A stretch of DNA of 64,000 nucleotides from the NCBI RefSeq assembly GCF_003864975.1, contig NZ_BHGL01000046.1, positions 186,001 to 250,000 on the forward strand, in the 5' to 3' direction. Shown here piece after piece: positions 9,877-18,321 of this stretch (position 1 is the stretch's first letter; the number at the start of each line of letters is the position of its first letter). This DNA comes from Sulfuriferula thiophila. GTDB taxonomy: Bacteria; Pseudomonadota; Gammaproteobacteria; Burkholderiales; Sulfuriferulaceae. Under the pieces are notes generated by a model that was given only the letters and a program-made list of their open reading frames with translations, was not told where the DNA came from and did no database searches. Position numbers and translations under genes: made by a program.

Positions 9877-10707
9877 CTATTTGTTATATAACCAGGGGAA
9901 ACTCTTGCGATGCAAGAGACGGAACAGTTGATCCATTACCAGCCCGATCAGCCCAATCAGAATAATGCCGGCAAAAATCTTGTCCGTTTGCAGGAAACGC
10001 TGCGCCTTGAGGATGGCATAGCCCAGGCCTGAGTTGGCTGCCACCATTTCAGCCACCACCAGATACGTCCAGGCCCAGCCCATGGTAATACGCATGGTAT
10101 CGAGCAAGGCCGGTTTGGCAGACTGGAAGACGACCAGCGATACGATTTCTTCACTGCCGGCGCCCATGGTCTGCGCTGCTTCAATCTGCGCCATGGGTAC
10201 GCGACGGATATCCTCTGCGACCATCAATACCATCTGAAAGAAAGTACCGATCCAGATAATGGCTATCTTCGAGCCTTCATCTATACCTACCCACAACATG
10301 ACTAACGGAATGAAAGCAACTGCAGGCATATAACGAATAAAATCGGTCAATGGCTCAAACAAAGCCTGCATGGGTCGATACGTACCAATCATCACGCCCA
10401 ACGGCACAGCGATCACTGCCGACATAAGAAAACCCACCGTAACCCGATAGATACTGATCCAGGCATCACCCATGAGATTGTCATCTTCAAACCAGTGATA
10501 TACGCGTGTCAGCACATCCATAGGGCTGGGCAGAAATACCTTATCCATCACCCCGCTATTCGCCAGTAACCACCACCCGACGAAGGGTGTGATCAACCCT
10601 ATGGCAGCAAAAAACAGGAATTCCCTGCGGTTCAAATAACCACGAATCGTCCACAGCTTGCGTTTACGCGCTGTGATTTGGATGGAGTTTTGATTGGTCG
10701 CTGACAT
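9877..10707 (-). CDS. ABC transporter permease, nitrate/taurine type
   Basis: The inner-membrane permease (about 276 residues) has several hydrophobic helices and the cytoplasmic EAA loop (EAAQTMGAGSEEI, about residues 176-188) that contacts the ATPase. The ATG at 10707 is preferred because AGGGG lies 5 nt upstream; a GTG at 10713 overlaps the stop of a 23-codon leader ORF in the form GTGA and is the alternative. It is the first structural gene after the guanidine-I riboswitch, the place where a periplasmic binding protein is usually encoded in related operons. It works with the ATPase encoded next. Confidence 0.9.
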   Translation of the reverse strand: MSATNQNSIQITARKRKLWTIRGYLNRREFLFFAAIGLITPFVGWWLLANSGVMDKVFLPSPMDVLTRVYHWFEDDNLMGDAWISIYRVTVGFLMSAVIAVPLGVMIGTYRPMQALFEPLTDFIRYMPAVAFIPLVMLWVGIDEGSKIAIIWIGTFFQMVLMVAEDIRRVPMAQIEAAQTMGAGSEEIVSLVVFQSAKPALLDTMRITMGWAWTYLVVAEMVAANSGLGYAILKAQRFLQTDKIFAGIILIGLIGLVMDQLFRLLHRKSFPWLYNK

Positions 10708-10709
10708 AT

Positions 10710-10781
10710 TCACCCCTGCCGCTCAATTAACGACACTGGGAATACAATGAACAGTTGGGTGTATCCACGGTTTGGCGACAT
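10710..10781 (-). CDS. putative 23-residue leader peptide between riboswitch and permease
   Basis: An ATG at 10781 lies 8 nt after AAGGAG, the best ribosome binding site in this leader. The frame encodes MSPNRGYTQLFIVFPVSLIE plus RQG and stops at TGA, overlapping the permease GTG alternative by 4 nt and ending just before its ATG. The arrangement suggests translational coupling or a regulatory upstream ORF. No similarity to a known peptide is recognised. It could also be the scar of a lost binding-protein gene whose ribosome binding site survived. There is no direct evidence that it is translated. Confidence 0.45.
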   Translation of the reverse strand: MSPNRGYTQLFIVFPVSLIERQG

Positions 10782-10836
10782 AACTGCGACTCCTTGAAGG
10801 ATTAAATAGCGAGAGGCTGAAGCGACAACAGATCGC

Positions 10837-10935
10837 AACCTCCCGGGCTTTTATCCCTCCGTGGAATCCCAGCTAACTGAGACCGGACAACTCTCGGACC
10901 AGACACCCCATTGCTGGAATCGGAACCCTAGATGC
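10837..10935 (-). ncRNA. guanidine-I riboswitch (ykkC class, subtype 1)
   Basis: Read on the minus strand, the leader contains the hallmark blocks in order: CTAGGGTTCCG (about 10931-10921), CTGGTCCGAGAG (about 10902-10891), and CACGGAGGGATAAAAGCCCG (about 10862-10843). These match the conserved core of guanidine-sensing ykkC RNA. A short hairpin, GCGA/TCGC, follows at 10822-10836, with no obvious U-tract terminator, so control may act on translation or on RNA structure further downstream. It lies about 130 nt before the permease start and is the main evidence that the operon handles guanidine. Confidence 0.93.
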
Positions 10936-10985
10936 CCTAATGACAAAGGCGACATCGACAACTGCGCCTCTCTTGAAAACAATTT

Positions 10986-11001
10986 AGCAAATTGCGTGCC
11001 A
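10986..11001 (-). promoter_or_regulatory. sigma-54 (RpoN) promoter, -24/-12 element
   Basis: On the minus strand the bases read TGGCACGCAATTTGCT: GG at -24 and GC at -12 separated by exactly 10 nt, matching the TGGCACG-N4-TTGCW consensus. Transcription would start near 10975, so the transcript begins with the guanidine-I riboswitch. Sigma-54 promoters need an upstream activator; an NtrC-like palindrome lies about 110 nt further upstream. This points to control by nitrogen limitation. Confidence 0.85.
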
Positions 11002-11104
11002 AATATTTAATTCATTATTTTCATGCATTTATTTACACACTGGTTTGGTATCTTCCATAACTTCAATTCAGCTACGCATTAAAATAGAGCATTAATCAGG
11101 ATAG

Positions 11105-11119
11105 GCACCGATACGGTGC
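11105..11119. promoter_or_regulatory. NtrC-like enhancer palindrome
   Basis: GCACCG-ATA-CGGTGC is a perfect inverted repeat matching the known NtrC core GCACC-N5-GGTGC. Its centre is about 137 nt upstream of the predicted sigma-54 transcription start, within the usual enhancer range. It also lies about 140 nt before the moxR start on the other strand, but the sigma-54 element faces the guanidine operon. Only one good site was seen. Confidence 0.7.
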
Positions 11120-11256
11120 ACGTACTTTGTGGCATTAAACGAGCAAACTTATCTGGTGAAATCAACCAGATTCAGTATCCAGAAATCATTCATATGGAAC
11201 TTCTGAAATTAATATCATTCTTTATCACATACAGAACAGCACATGAAGGACTCACG

Positions 11257-12249
11257 ATGGACGCCTCAATCCCACTTCAAACATCAGCAGCACATGCTGC
11301 GCTTATCGGGCTGCGCACCTATCTAAACGATCAAATACTGGGTCAGGAAAATCTGGTCGAACGTCTGTTAGTGGGACTGCTTGCAGATGGTCACTTGCTG
11401 GTAGAGGGGCCGCCAGGGTTAGCCAAAACTCGGGCGGTCAAAGCCTTGGCGCATGGTTTGATGGCTGATTTCCGGCGCTTACAATTTACGCCTGACATGT
11501 TGCCGTCTGACCTGACGGGCTCGGACATCTATCGTCCTGAACAGGGCACTTTCCATTTCCAACCAGGTCCCTTGTTTCACAACCTGATACTTGCCGATGA
11601 AATCAATCGTGCTCCCGCCAAAGTGCAGTCTGCCTTACTCGAAGCGATGGGCGAACATCAAATTAGTGTTGGTTCAGCTACCTATCTCCTCCCCCGCCTA
11701 TTTCTGGTGATGGCAACCCAGAACCCGATTGAACATGAAGGCACCTACCCATTACCTGAGGCGCAACTGGATCGCTTCATGCTGCACACGCTAGTTGACT
11801 ATCCTGATCGCGCGACCACGCTTCGTATCATGGCACTGTCCCGACGCGAGACCAGGGATGCACAGGAATTACCGGTACCTGCCAATCCATTGCCACAGGA
11901 AACAATCTTTACTGCACGCCGGGAAATACTCGATCTCACATTAGCCGACTCGGTTGCCGAATATATTGCTGCGCTGGTCGAAGCCACGCGCATCCCGGCA
12001 CAGTACAGCGCCAAGCTTGCTGAATGGCTACGCTGGGGTGCTAGCCCCCGTGCTGCCATTGCCATGGAAAGAGGAGCACGTGCACTGGCGTGGCTGGATG
12101 GACGTGATTATGTTAGCCCGGAAGATGTTCAAGCCATCGCTCCTGATGCATTACGGCACCGCTTATTGCTTAATTACACAGCCCAGGCTCGAGGTATCAC
12201 TTCGCAAGATTGCGTGAATGAATTACTACGTCAGGTTCCCGCACCATGA
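11257..12249 (+). CDS. MoxR family AAA+ ATPase
   Basis: The 330-residue AAA+ ATPase has Walker A GPPGLAKT at 51-58, Walker B LILADEINRAP and sensor region ATQNPIEHEGTYPLPEAQLD, all typical of MoxR chaperone-like ATPases. The ATG at 11257 has AAGGA 6 nt upstream; the open frame extends to 11116, but the extra residues look like translated leader. It heads an operon whose downstream genes encode DUF58 and VWA proteins. MoxR proteins are thought to help assemble or activate VWA-protein complexes. The stop overlaps the next start (ATGA). Confidence 0.93.
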   Translation: MDASIPLQTSAAHAALIGLRTYLNDQILGQENLVERLLVGLLADGHLLVEGPPGLAKTRAVKALAHGLMADFRRLQFTPDMLPSDLTGSDIYRPEQGTFHFQPGPLFHNLILADEINRAPAKVQSALLEAMGEHQISVGSATYLLPRLFLVMATQNPIEHEGTYPLPEAQLDRFMLHTLVDYPDRATTLRIMALSRRETRDAQELPVPANPLPQETIFTARREILDLTLADSVAEYIAALVEATRIPAQYSAKLAEWLRWGASPRAAIAMERGARALAWLDGRDYVSPEDVQAIAPDALRHRLLLNYTAQARGITSQDCVNELLRQVPAP

Positions 12250-13148
12250 TACTGCCCGACATTGCCGAGCTGGTCACTCTACGTGGTGCCGCGCATGGAC
12301 TCAGCTTACATGCACACCGACCCGCTTTAGCACGTCTACAGGGAGGGCATCGCAGTGCTCAACGAGGTCGCGGCCTGGAGTTTGAAGAGGTGCGTCTATA
12401 TGCGCCCGGCGATGACGCCCGCAACATTGATTGGCGCGTCACAGCTAGACGAGGACAACTCCATACCAAACTGTTCCGTGAGGAACGTGAACGCCCTGTC
12501 TGGCTGGTAGTAGATTTACACCCGGGGCTATTTTTCGGTAGCCGTCATCAGCTTAAATCAGCGCTGCTACTGCGTTCGGCAGCCTTGCTTGCGTGGGTTG
12601 CCACGCTTGGTGGAGATCGTCTTGGCGCAATCATTGCCAATGATGAAGGTTTACCCGTTATATTTCCTCCTCGCGCCAGAGAAGCTGGCGTACTACCTGT
12701 GCTTCAGGCGCTAATTGATGCTCAGCCACGTGAGCCTGGCGAGACGAATAAAAACGGCTTAAAAGACACCTTAAACTCATTGCAACCCCTACTTCAACCG
12801 GGCAGCCTGGTACTTATACTAAGTGATTTCAGTGATGTGGATGAACAAGTTGAAATCACCTTATCTGGTATGTCTTTTCACAATGATTGCCGTTTATTGT
12901 GGCTAGTTGACCCTATAGAAAGTGCCGGCCTGCCTGCAGGCAATTACCGGGTTGGCACACCAGGGCGGCTTTGGTGGCTTGATGGTGAACTAAGCCGTAG
13001 CGTATGGCAGAAAAAATGGGCGGCGCGGGAACAACGCCTTAACGAAATTTCCCAGCGCCTCAATCTGCCATTGACGCGTCTGCACACTCAAAATCAAGTA
13101 GCAGATAGTTTGCCGCCTTTACTACGAGAGCCAACATGGTCAACATGA
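12246..13148 (+). CDS. DUF58 domain-containing protein
   Basis: The 300-residue protein contains the DUF58 core: GRGLEFEEVRLYAPGDDARN, then IDWRVTARRGQLHTKLFREER. DUF58 proteins have a VWA-like fold and almost always follow a moxR gene. The start overlaps the moxR stop by 4 nt. No signal peptide is apparent. Its exact function is unknown; in Bat-type operons it is presumed to take part in a MoxR-dependent membrane-associated complex. Confidence 0.9.
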   Translation: MILPDIAELVTLRGAAHGLSLHAHRPALARLQGGHRSAQRGRGLEFEEVRLYAPGDDARNIDWRVTARRGQLHTKLFREERERPVWLVVDLHPGLFFGSRHQLKSALLLRSAALLAWVATLGGDRLGAIIANDEGLPVIFPPRAREAGVLPVLQALIDAQPREPGETNKNGLKDTLNSLQPLLQPGSLVLILSDFSDVDEQVEITLSGMSFHNDCRLLWLVDPIESAGLPAGNYRVGTPGRLWWLDGELSRSVWQKKWAAREQRLNEISQRLNLPLTRLHTQNQVADSLPPLLREPTWST

Positions 13149-13597
13149 ATAAAGACTGGCTCAGTCAACTGGCGCCTGCTCACGCGCCTCCTCCACCAAG
13201 CTGGTGGCCTCCTGCTCCCGGATGGTGGGTGTTGATAGTATTAATACTTTTGATTGCTGGCGTGCTGGCATATTTACACAAAAGCCCCGCAAATCAACGC
13301 CGACGCATTGCTTTGCGTAAACTCAAGCTACTAGAAAACCATGAGCAAGATGATCTAAAACTGGCAAACGAATTAACGCTTTTGCTGCGCCGCTACGCAC
13401 TTGCTACCTACGGCAGAGAAGCGACCGCTGGTTTAAGTGGTGATGCATGGCTGGCATTTCTTACTAATCATGGCGCCACTGATCTAGCTGGTGACACAGG
13501 TCAGCGTTTGTTGCGCGCAGCCTATGGCAGCCAAGTACAAACTGACCGTATTCGCTGGTTAACAGGTGCCAGACAATTTTTGAGACGACACAAATGA
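13145..13597 (+). CDS. DUF4381 domain-containing membrane protein
   Basis: The product is about 150 residues: a short Pro-rich N-terminus (APAHAPPPPSWWPPAPGWW), one transmembrane helix (VLIVLILLIAGVLAYL), then a charged helical domain with LLLRRYALATYGREATAGLSGDAWL. This is the DUF4381 layout found in MoxR/Bat operons. The ATG at 13145 overlaps the DUF58 stop as ATGA; another ATG lies three codons upstream. The function is unknown. The single helix suggests it anchors the complex in the inner membrane. Confidence 0.85.
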   Translation: MNKDWLSQLAPAHAPPPPSWWPPAPGWWVLIVLILLIAGVLAYLHKSPANQRRRIALRKLKLLENHEQDDLKLANELTLLLRRYALATYGREATAGLSGDAWLAFLTNHGATDLAGDTGQRLLRAAYGSQVQTDRIRWLTGARQFLRRHK

Positions 13598-14562
13598 TGC
13601 ATATCGAATGGCCCTGGATGCTCCTCTTCCTGCCACTACCCTGGTTATTCAGGCACTGGCTGCCACCTGCACAACCAAGTGGCGCCGCCCTGTTTTTGCC
13701 TTTTGCAGCCACTGTTAGCGACGCATCAACGTCAGCCGTCCGTGGCCTGTCGCGTACACGCAAGGTGCTGTTTATACTGATTTGGTCGTTGCTTATATTT
13801 GCTGCTGTTCGCCCTCAATGGTTGGGTGAACCTGAACCAGTTCCTACCACAGGCAGGCGTCTGTTATTGGCGGTAGACGTCTCAGGTTCAATGTCTACTC
13901 AAGACATGGCTGGCGATTACACCCGGCTCCAAGTGGTACAAAAGGTGGCTGGCGATTTCATTCACCGCCGATACGGCGACCAGGTAGGACTCATATTGTT
14001 CGGCACACAGCCCTATTTACAAACACCACTCACTACCGATCTGCACACTGTAGACCAATTTCTGAATGAGGCCATGATAGGCATGGCTGGGATGCAAACA
14101 GCGATAGGCGATGCTATTGGGCTAGCCATTAAAAGGTTGCAGTCTGGAACGGATAAAAGCAGCCATAAAGGTGATACGGTACTTATATTACTCACTGACG
14201 GCAGTAGCAACGCCGGTGCAATGCCGCCAATCGAAGCCGCTAAACTGGCTGCCACTGCTGGCCTGCGTATTTACACCATAGGCGTAGGTGCTGATGCACA
14301 ATCTGGATTCTTTGGTATGGGCGGCAGCGATCTGGATGAGGACACACTTAAGCAGATTGCCCAAGTGACTGGTGGAGAATACTTCCGCGCCACCGATGCC
14401 ACTGATCTAGAAAAAGTATATGCGCGCATTGACCAACTGGAACCCAGCGCAGCGCCGCAACAATGGTATCGTCCTCGTACAGAGCTGTTCCCATGGCCAC
14501 TGGGCGTTGCCCTGCTACTCAGCCTTCCAGCTGTACTATGGAGAGTACGGAAATGGAATTGA
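13594..14562 (+). CDS. VWA domain protein, BatA-like
   Basis: The 322-residue protein has N-terminal hydrophobic segments (WPWMLLFLPLPWLF; VLFILIWSLLIFAAV), a VWA domain with the MIDAS motif DVSGSMS starting at Asp95, a conserved LLTDGSSNAG segment and a C-terminal membrane helix. This is the layout of BatA from Bacteroides-aerotolerance type operons. It starts 4 nt inside the preceding gene. It probably sits in the inner membrane with its VWA domain facing the periplasm and binds partner proteins through a metal ion. The cellular role is unproven. Confidence 0.9.
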   Translation: MMHIEWPWMLLFLPLPWLFRHWLPPAQPSGAALFLPFAATVSDASTSAVRGLSRTRKVLFILIWSLLIFAAVRPQWLGEPEPVPTTGRRLLLAVDVSGSMSTQDMAGDYTRLQVVQKVAGDFIHRRYGDQVGLILFGTQPYLQTPLTTDLHTVDQFLNEAMIGMAGMQTAIGDAIGLAIKRLQSGTDKSSHKGDTVLILLTDGSSNAGAMPPIEAAKLAATAGLRIYTIGVGADAQSGFFGMGGSDLDEDTLKQIAQVTGGEYFRATDATDLEKVYARIDQLEPSAAPQQWYRPRTELFPWPLGVALLLSLPAVLWRVRKWN

Positions 14563-15548
14563 TCCAGCACTTCCATTTTCTTCGTCCCGCCTGGTTACTG
14601 GCGCTGCCACTGTTCTGGGGGCTAGGGATATGGCTGGCTCGACGCCACAACGAAAATGGTGACTGGGCTGGCATTGTAGATCCGGAGTTGCTATCTGGCC
14701 TGCTTCTGGACAAAGGTACGCAACGCCGTTGGACACCCTGGCCTTGGCTTGCCATCGCATGGACGCTAGCCATACTCGCACTGGCCGGGCCGAGTTGGCA
14801 GCAGGAGCCATCCATCGCCTATCGCGGCAATACGGCATGGGCACTGGTGCTGGACCTGTCACCTTCCATGGCCGCGACCGATTTGCAACCGAATCGTTTT
14901 ACCCGCGCCCGTTATGCGCTGGATGACATACTCAATGCCGCAAAGGATGTACGGGTTGGTCTTGTAGCATTTAGTGAAGAGCCATATACAGTTACACCGA
15001 TGACTGAAGATGTTGCCACGATACGTGCCCTGTTACCGCCGCTGGATCCGAGCATCATGCCAAGCGCCGGAGATAATCTTGCGCCAGCACTGATACAAGC
15101 CGCCAAACTCGCTGAGCAAAGTGGCAGCACTCACAGTGCGATCATCGTACTGACTGATGGATTCGCTGACCCAGCCGCAGCATTTGATGCAGCCAAAAAA
15201 CTCAAATCACAAGGCATGTCAGTCAATGTAGTGAAAATAGGTACAGCTGCAGGTGTGCCACTTAGCCAGGCAGGAACCGGTTTTACTCAAAATGGGCAAG
15301 GCCAATTGAAGCTTGCCCGAGTAGACACACAGCAACTACAACAACTTGCATCCATTGGTGGTGGCAGTTATGTGGATCTGGCCCAATTACCTATACTCAT
15401 CCACAATTTGCAAACACAGTCAGAACTGACCGGAAAAGCCAAAGAAGAGAAAAACATCAAGGTAGAAAACTGGCTGGATGGGGGTATATGGCTATTACCT
15501 TTGCTACTGCTGATCACCGCCCTATTAACGCGAAGGGGATGGTTGTGA
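14553..15548 (+). CDS. VWA domain protein, BatB-like
   Basis: The 331-residue paralogue of the previous gene has membrane helices near residues 12-28 and 65-78, a MIDAS-like DLSPSMA from Asp101, a VWA core with VLTDGFADP, and a C-terminal helix WLLPLLLLITALL. The ATG at 14553 overlaps the previous coding region by 10 nt; the open frame extends 30 codons upstream, but those codons lie wholly inside the BatA-like gene. Paired BatA/BatB proteins usually form the membrane core of the system. Confidence 0.9.
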   Translation: MELIQHFHFLRPAWLLALPLFWGLGIWLARRHNENGDWAGIVDPELLSGLLLDKGTQRRWTPWPWLAIAWTLAILALAGPSWQQEPSIAYRGNTAWALVLDLSPSMAATDLQPNRFTRARYALDDILNAAKDVRVGLVAFSEEPYTVTPMTEDVATIRALLPPLDPSIMPSAGDNLAPALIQAAKLAEQSGSTHSAIIVLTDGFADPAAAFDAAKKLKSQGMSVNVVKIGTAAGVPLSQAGTGFTQNGQGQLKLARVDTQQLQQLASIGGGSYVDLAQLPILIHNLQTQSELTGKAKEEKNIKVENWLDGGIWLLPLLLLITALLTRRGWL

Positions 15549-16498
15549 AACGCGCTACGCTACTTATTATGATGACAGTCTGGACATCATCTGCATATGC
15601 AGAGATCACATGGGAAAGTTTGTGGCGCACAGCTGACCAGCGTGGCGAACAACTCATGCAACAAGGTAAAGCTGCGACTGCTGCCAGCACTTATAATGAT
15701 CCACGCCGCAAAGCTTATGCTGAACTACAGGCTGGTAATTTCCCACATGCAGCACGTGATCTTGCTGCCTTCAATGACAGTGTTAGTAACTATAATCGTG
15801 GCAATGCGCTGGCTCATGCAGGTCAGCTGCAAGATGCAATCAAGGCCTATGATGCTGTGTTACGTGATGACCCCAAGAACAAAGATGCTCGACATAATCG
15901 GAATTTGGTCGCTCAGGCACTAAAAAAGCAACAATCCCAACCAAAACCAGGCGCAGATAAAAAAGACTCATCATCCGATAACAAAAAAGGCAACGATGGT
16001 CAGACCAGTACCCAGCAAAATCAGTCTGATACAGACAAGAATCAATCTTCCCAGAATTCAAAAAACCAGGACCAACAGAACAAACCAACACCTGATAAAA
16101 ATAATGGTTCTAACCAGAAAACCAGCAAAGATCAGCAGCCATCCAATCAGACCTCATCCGGCAATGACGGTCAACCTGGCAAGGACAAGCACACTCAGCA
16201 AAACAATAATACTGCGAAGAAACTCGGTCAGGAACTACCGGCGAAACCTGCTAGTAACATGGATGCTCAGCCTCAAACCACCGATGCAGCACAGGCTAAG
16301 CAGGATGCTGCAGCTAGTTTGAACAAATCAAACACGAATAAAGCAGCAGTACGCGAAGTGTCACCGTCCAACACGCCCATCAGTGAAAAACAACTCGCAC
16401 AGGAACAATGGTTACGACGTATACCGGATGACCCAGGTGGGCTGCTACGTCGCAAATTCATGATAGAACACATGATAAGACAGCAAGGAAGTAATTAA
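15545..16498 (+). CDS. TPR protein with low-complexity tail, BatC-like
   Basis: The product (~317 residues) begins with a signal peptide (KRATLLIMMTVWTSSAYA), followed by a TPR-like region (YNRGNALAHAGQLQDAIKAY, about 90-130), then a long Gln/Asn/Lys/Ser-rich tail of about 120 residues and a conserved C-terminal WLRRIPDDPGGLLRRKF. A GTG at 15545 is preferred because AAGGGG has correct spacing and it overlaps the previous stop as GTGA; an ATG at 15539 directly abuts that AAGGGG. BatC-type TPR proteins are periplasmic or membrane-associated. The tail is probably disordered. Confidence 0.85.
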   Translation: MKRATLLIMMTVWTSSAYAEITWESLWRTADQRGEQLMQQGKAATAASTYNDPRRKAYAELQAGNFPHAARDLAAFNDSVSNYNRGNALAHAGQLQDAIKAYDAVLRDDPKNKDARHNRNLVAQALKKQQSQPKPGADKKDSSSDNKKGNDGQTSTQQNQSDTDKNQSSQNSKNQDQQNKPTPDKNNGSNQKTSKDQQPSNQTSSGNDGQPGKDKHTQQNNNTAKKLGQELPAKPASNMDAQPQTTDAAQAKQDAAASLNKSNTNKAAVREVSPSNTPISEKQLAQEQWLRRIPDDPGGLLRRKFMIEHMIRQQGSN

Positions 16499-18294
16499 TG
16501 AGACACGCATGGATTTTCGTTATTTCTATGTTCATGGCCGTTCTGAGTCAGCCGGCCTTGGCCATGATCAACGCTTGGCTGAATCAGAATCAGGTTGGGT
16601 CGGGCGAATCAGTTCAACTGACCCTGCAACATGAAGGTGAGACTGATAAGCAACCTGATCTTAGCCCCTTAAAACAGAATTTCGACATATTAGGCAATAG
16701 CACAGGTTCCAGCATACAAATCACCAATGGGAAGATGTCTGCAAAAATTCAGTCAAGCTTTATGCTGATGCCTAAACACAGTGGGAAAATAATCATTCCT
16801 GCCCTGCAATGGGATGGGCAATATTCATCTCCACTCACTGTGACAGTAGCTGACAACAACAATGCTGCGCAGGCAGGAAATACAAATCCTGGCAAAAAAA
16901 CCGCTCACGCTTTCATCACCACTACAGTTGATCAGAAACAACCCTTCGTCCAGGCCGCTGTCACACTGATAATACGTCTTTATGTTGACGAGCCGTTGTA
17001 TCAGGCAAGCCTGGCATTTGAACCCAATGACGACGTGCTAATCCAACAGACAGGTAAAGATCAACAGACGACTGAAACTCGCAGTGGTCAAACTTATCAG
17101 GTGATTGAACGCAAATACATGTTATTTCCGCAACGCAGCGGTCAGATCAAGCTAAATGGCCCCGTATTGAACGCACTGACACCGGATAGTCGTGCCCCTG
17201 ACCCATTTGGTCAGGATCCATTTTTTAGTAATGTATTTGGCCAAAACCCATTAGCAGGCATGATGGGTGCCGCCCGTCCAATACGCATCCAGGGCGACCC
17301 GTTTATTTTAAACGTACGACCCCGTCCCACTGCGGCTACTGGTCATGATTGGTTACCGGCGCAAAATGTAACGTTGGACCAAACCTGGCAACCAGATAGT
17401 GGATCTATTCGCGTTGGGGAACCCATCACCAGACACTTGCAACTTAGTGCGCTGGGCGTTGCAGAAAACCAGCTACCGGATCTGAGTCAGCACATGTCCC
17501 TGCCAACTGGATTACGCGCATACCCAGATCAACCCAAATTAAATACCAGTGTGCAAGGCGATAGCATACTCAGCACACGCGACCAGAATATTGCCATAAT
17601 AGCGAGCCAGGCCGGGCACTATGTGATACCAGCCATGCTACTGTACTGGTGGGACACGACCAAAAACATCCAGCGCGAAATCAGTTTGCCCGCACACACA
17701 TTGGATGTGCTCCCCGCTGTCGCAACTACCGATGCAGAAGGTTCGCCACCAAGCCAGATAAATGCTACGACCGCATCACAACCAGCTACGCAACTGTCAC
17801 CTTCACCGCAAAATACTGCAAGTTCAATGACCGGCTCTTCTTGGATATGGATCAGCCTGGGTTTAGGCGTACTCTGGTTAGGCACGATGTTTATATGGTG
17901 GAGAGCTTCCTTGCGCAAGCCGAAATATCCTGGAAGTGGGGACACCCAGCCTGCACAACCAATCATAACAAAAACACATGTTGCTGATGCGCGTAAAGCC
18001 TTCCAGCAAGCCTGTCGAGATAACAATCCACATGCAGCGCGACTTCATCTAATCGAATGGGCTGGCGCTATCTGGTCTGACGAAGCGCCAATCGGACTCA
18101 AATTCATCGCTGAACGACTGGACGACAAAAAATTGAAATCATTACTGGAGCAACTTGATCGTGCTTGCTATACCGTCACAACATGGGAGGGAGCCGCTTT
18201 ACTGGAAGCACTTAAATCACTATCTGATAAGACCAAACCAGCAGCCAGAACGTCATCGGAGCTACCTGATTTATATCCTGGCCACATCAAGTAA
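16498..18294 (+). CDS. BatD-like (oxygen tolerance) protein
   Basis: The 598-residue protein starts at an ATG overlapping the previous stop (TAATG). It has a signal peptide ending near LSQPALAM, a large periplasmic beta-rich BatD region (residues about 25-440), one transmembrane helix (WIWISLGLGVLWLGTMFIWW, about 450) and a helical cytoplasmic tail. It closes the MoxR/Bat operon. BatD proteins were named for aerotolerance in Bacteroides, but their molecular job is not settled. No terminator with a clear T-tract was seen before the convergent gene. Confidence 0.88.
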   Translation: MRHAWIFVISMFMAVLSQPALAMINAWLNQNQVGSGESVQLTLQHEGETDKQPDLSPLKQNFDILGNSTGSSIQITNGKMSAKIQSSFMLMPKHSGKIIIPALQWDGQYSSPLTVTVADNNNAAQAGNTNPGKKTAHAFITTTVDQKQPFVQAAVTLIIRLYVDEPLYQASLAFEPNDDVLIQQTGKDQQTTETRSGQTYQVIERKYMLFPQRSGQIKLNGPVLNALTPDSRAPDPFGQDPFFSNVFGQNPLAGMMGAARPIRIQGDPFILNVRPRPTAATGHDWLPAQNVTLDQTWQPDSGSIRVGEPITRHLQLSALGVAENQLPDLSQHMSLPTGLRAYPDQPKLNTSVQGDSILSTRDQNIAIIASQAGHYVIPAMLLYWWDTTKNIQREISLPAHTLDVLPAVATTDAEGSPPSQINATTASQPATQLSPSPQNTASSMTGSSWIWISLGLGVLWLGTMFIWWRASLRKPKYPGSGDTQPAQPIITKTHVADARKAFQQACRDNNPHAARLHLIEWAGAIWSDEAPIGLKFIAERLDDKKLKSLLEQLDRACYTVTTWEGAALLEALKSLSDKTKPAARTSSELPDLYPGHIK

Positions 18295-18321
18295 GACATC
18301 GATGCATACCGGCTTACACAT

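Noticed and set aside
11031-11055. Second possible NtrC half-site near CACTGGTTTGGT
   Set aside because: It lacks the dyad symmetry and GCACC core present in the site at 11105-11119.
11116-11256. N-terminal extension of the MoxR gene
   Set aside because: The upstream codons contain the NtrC-like palindrome, and the ATG at 11257 has a well-spaced ribosome binding site.
14463-14552. N-terminal extension of the BatB-like gene
   Set aside because: It lies fully inside the previous gene, and the conserved family N-terminus begins at 14553.
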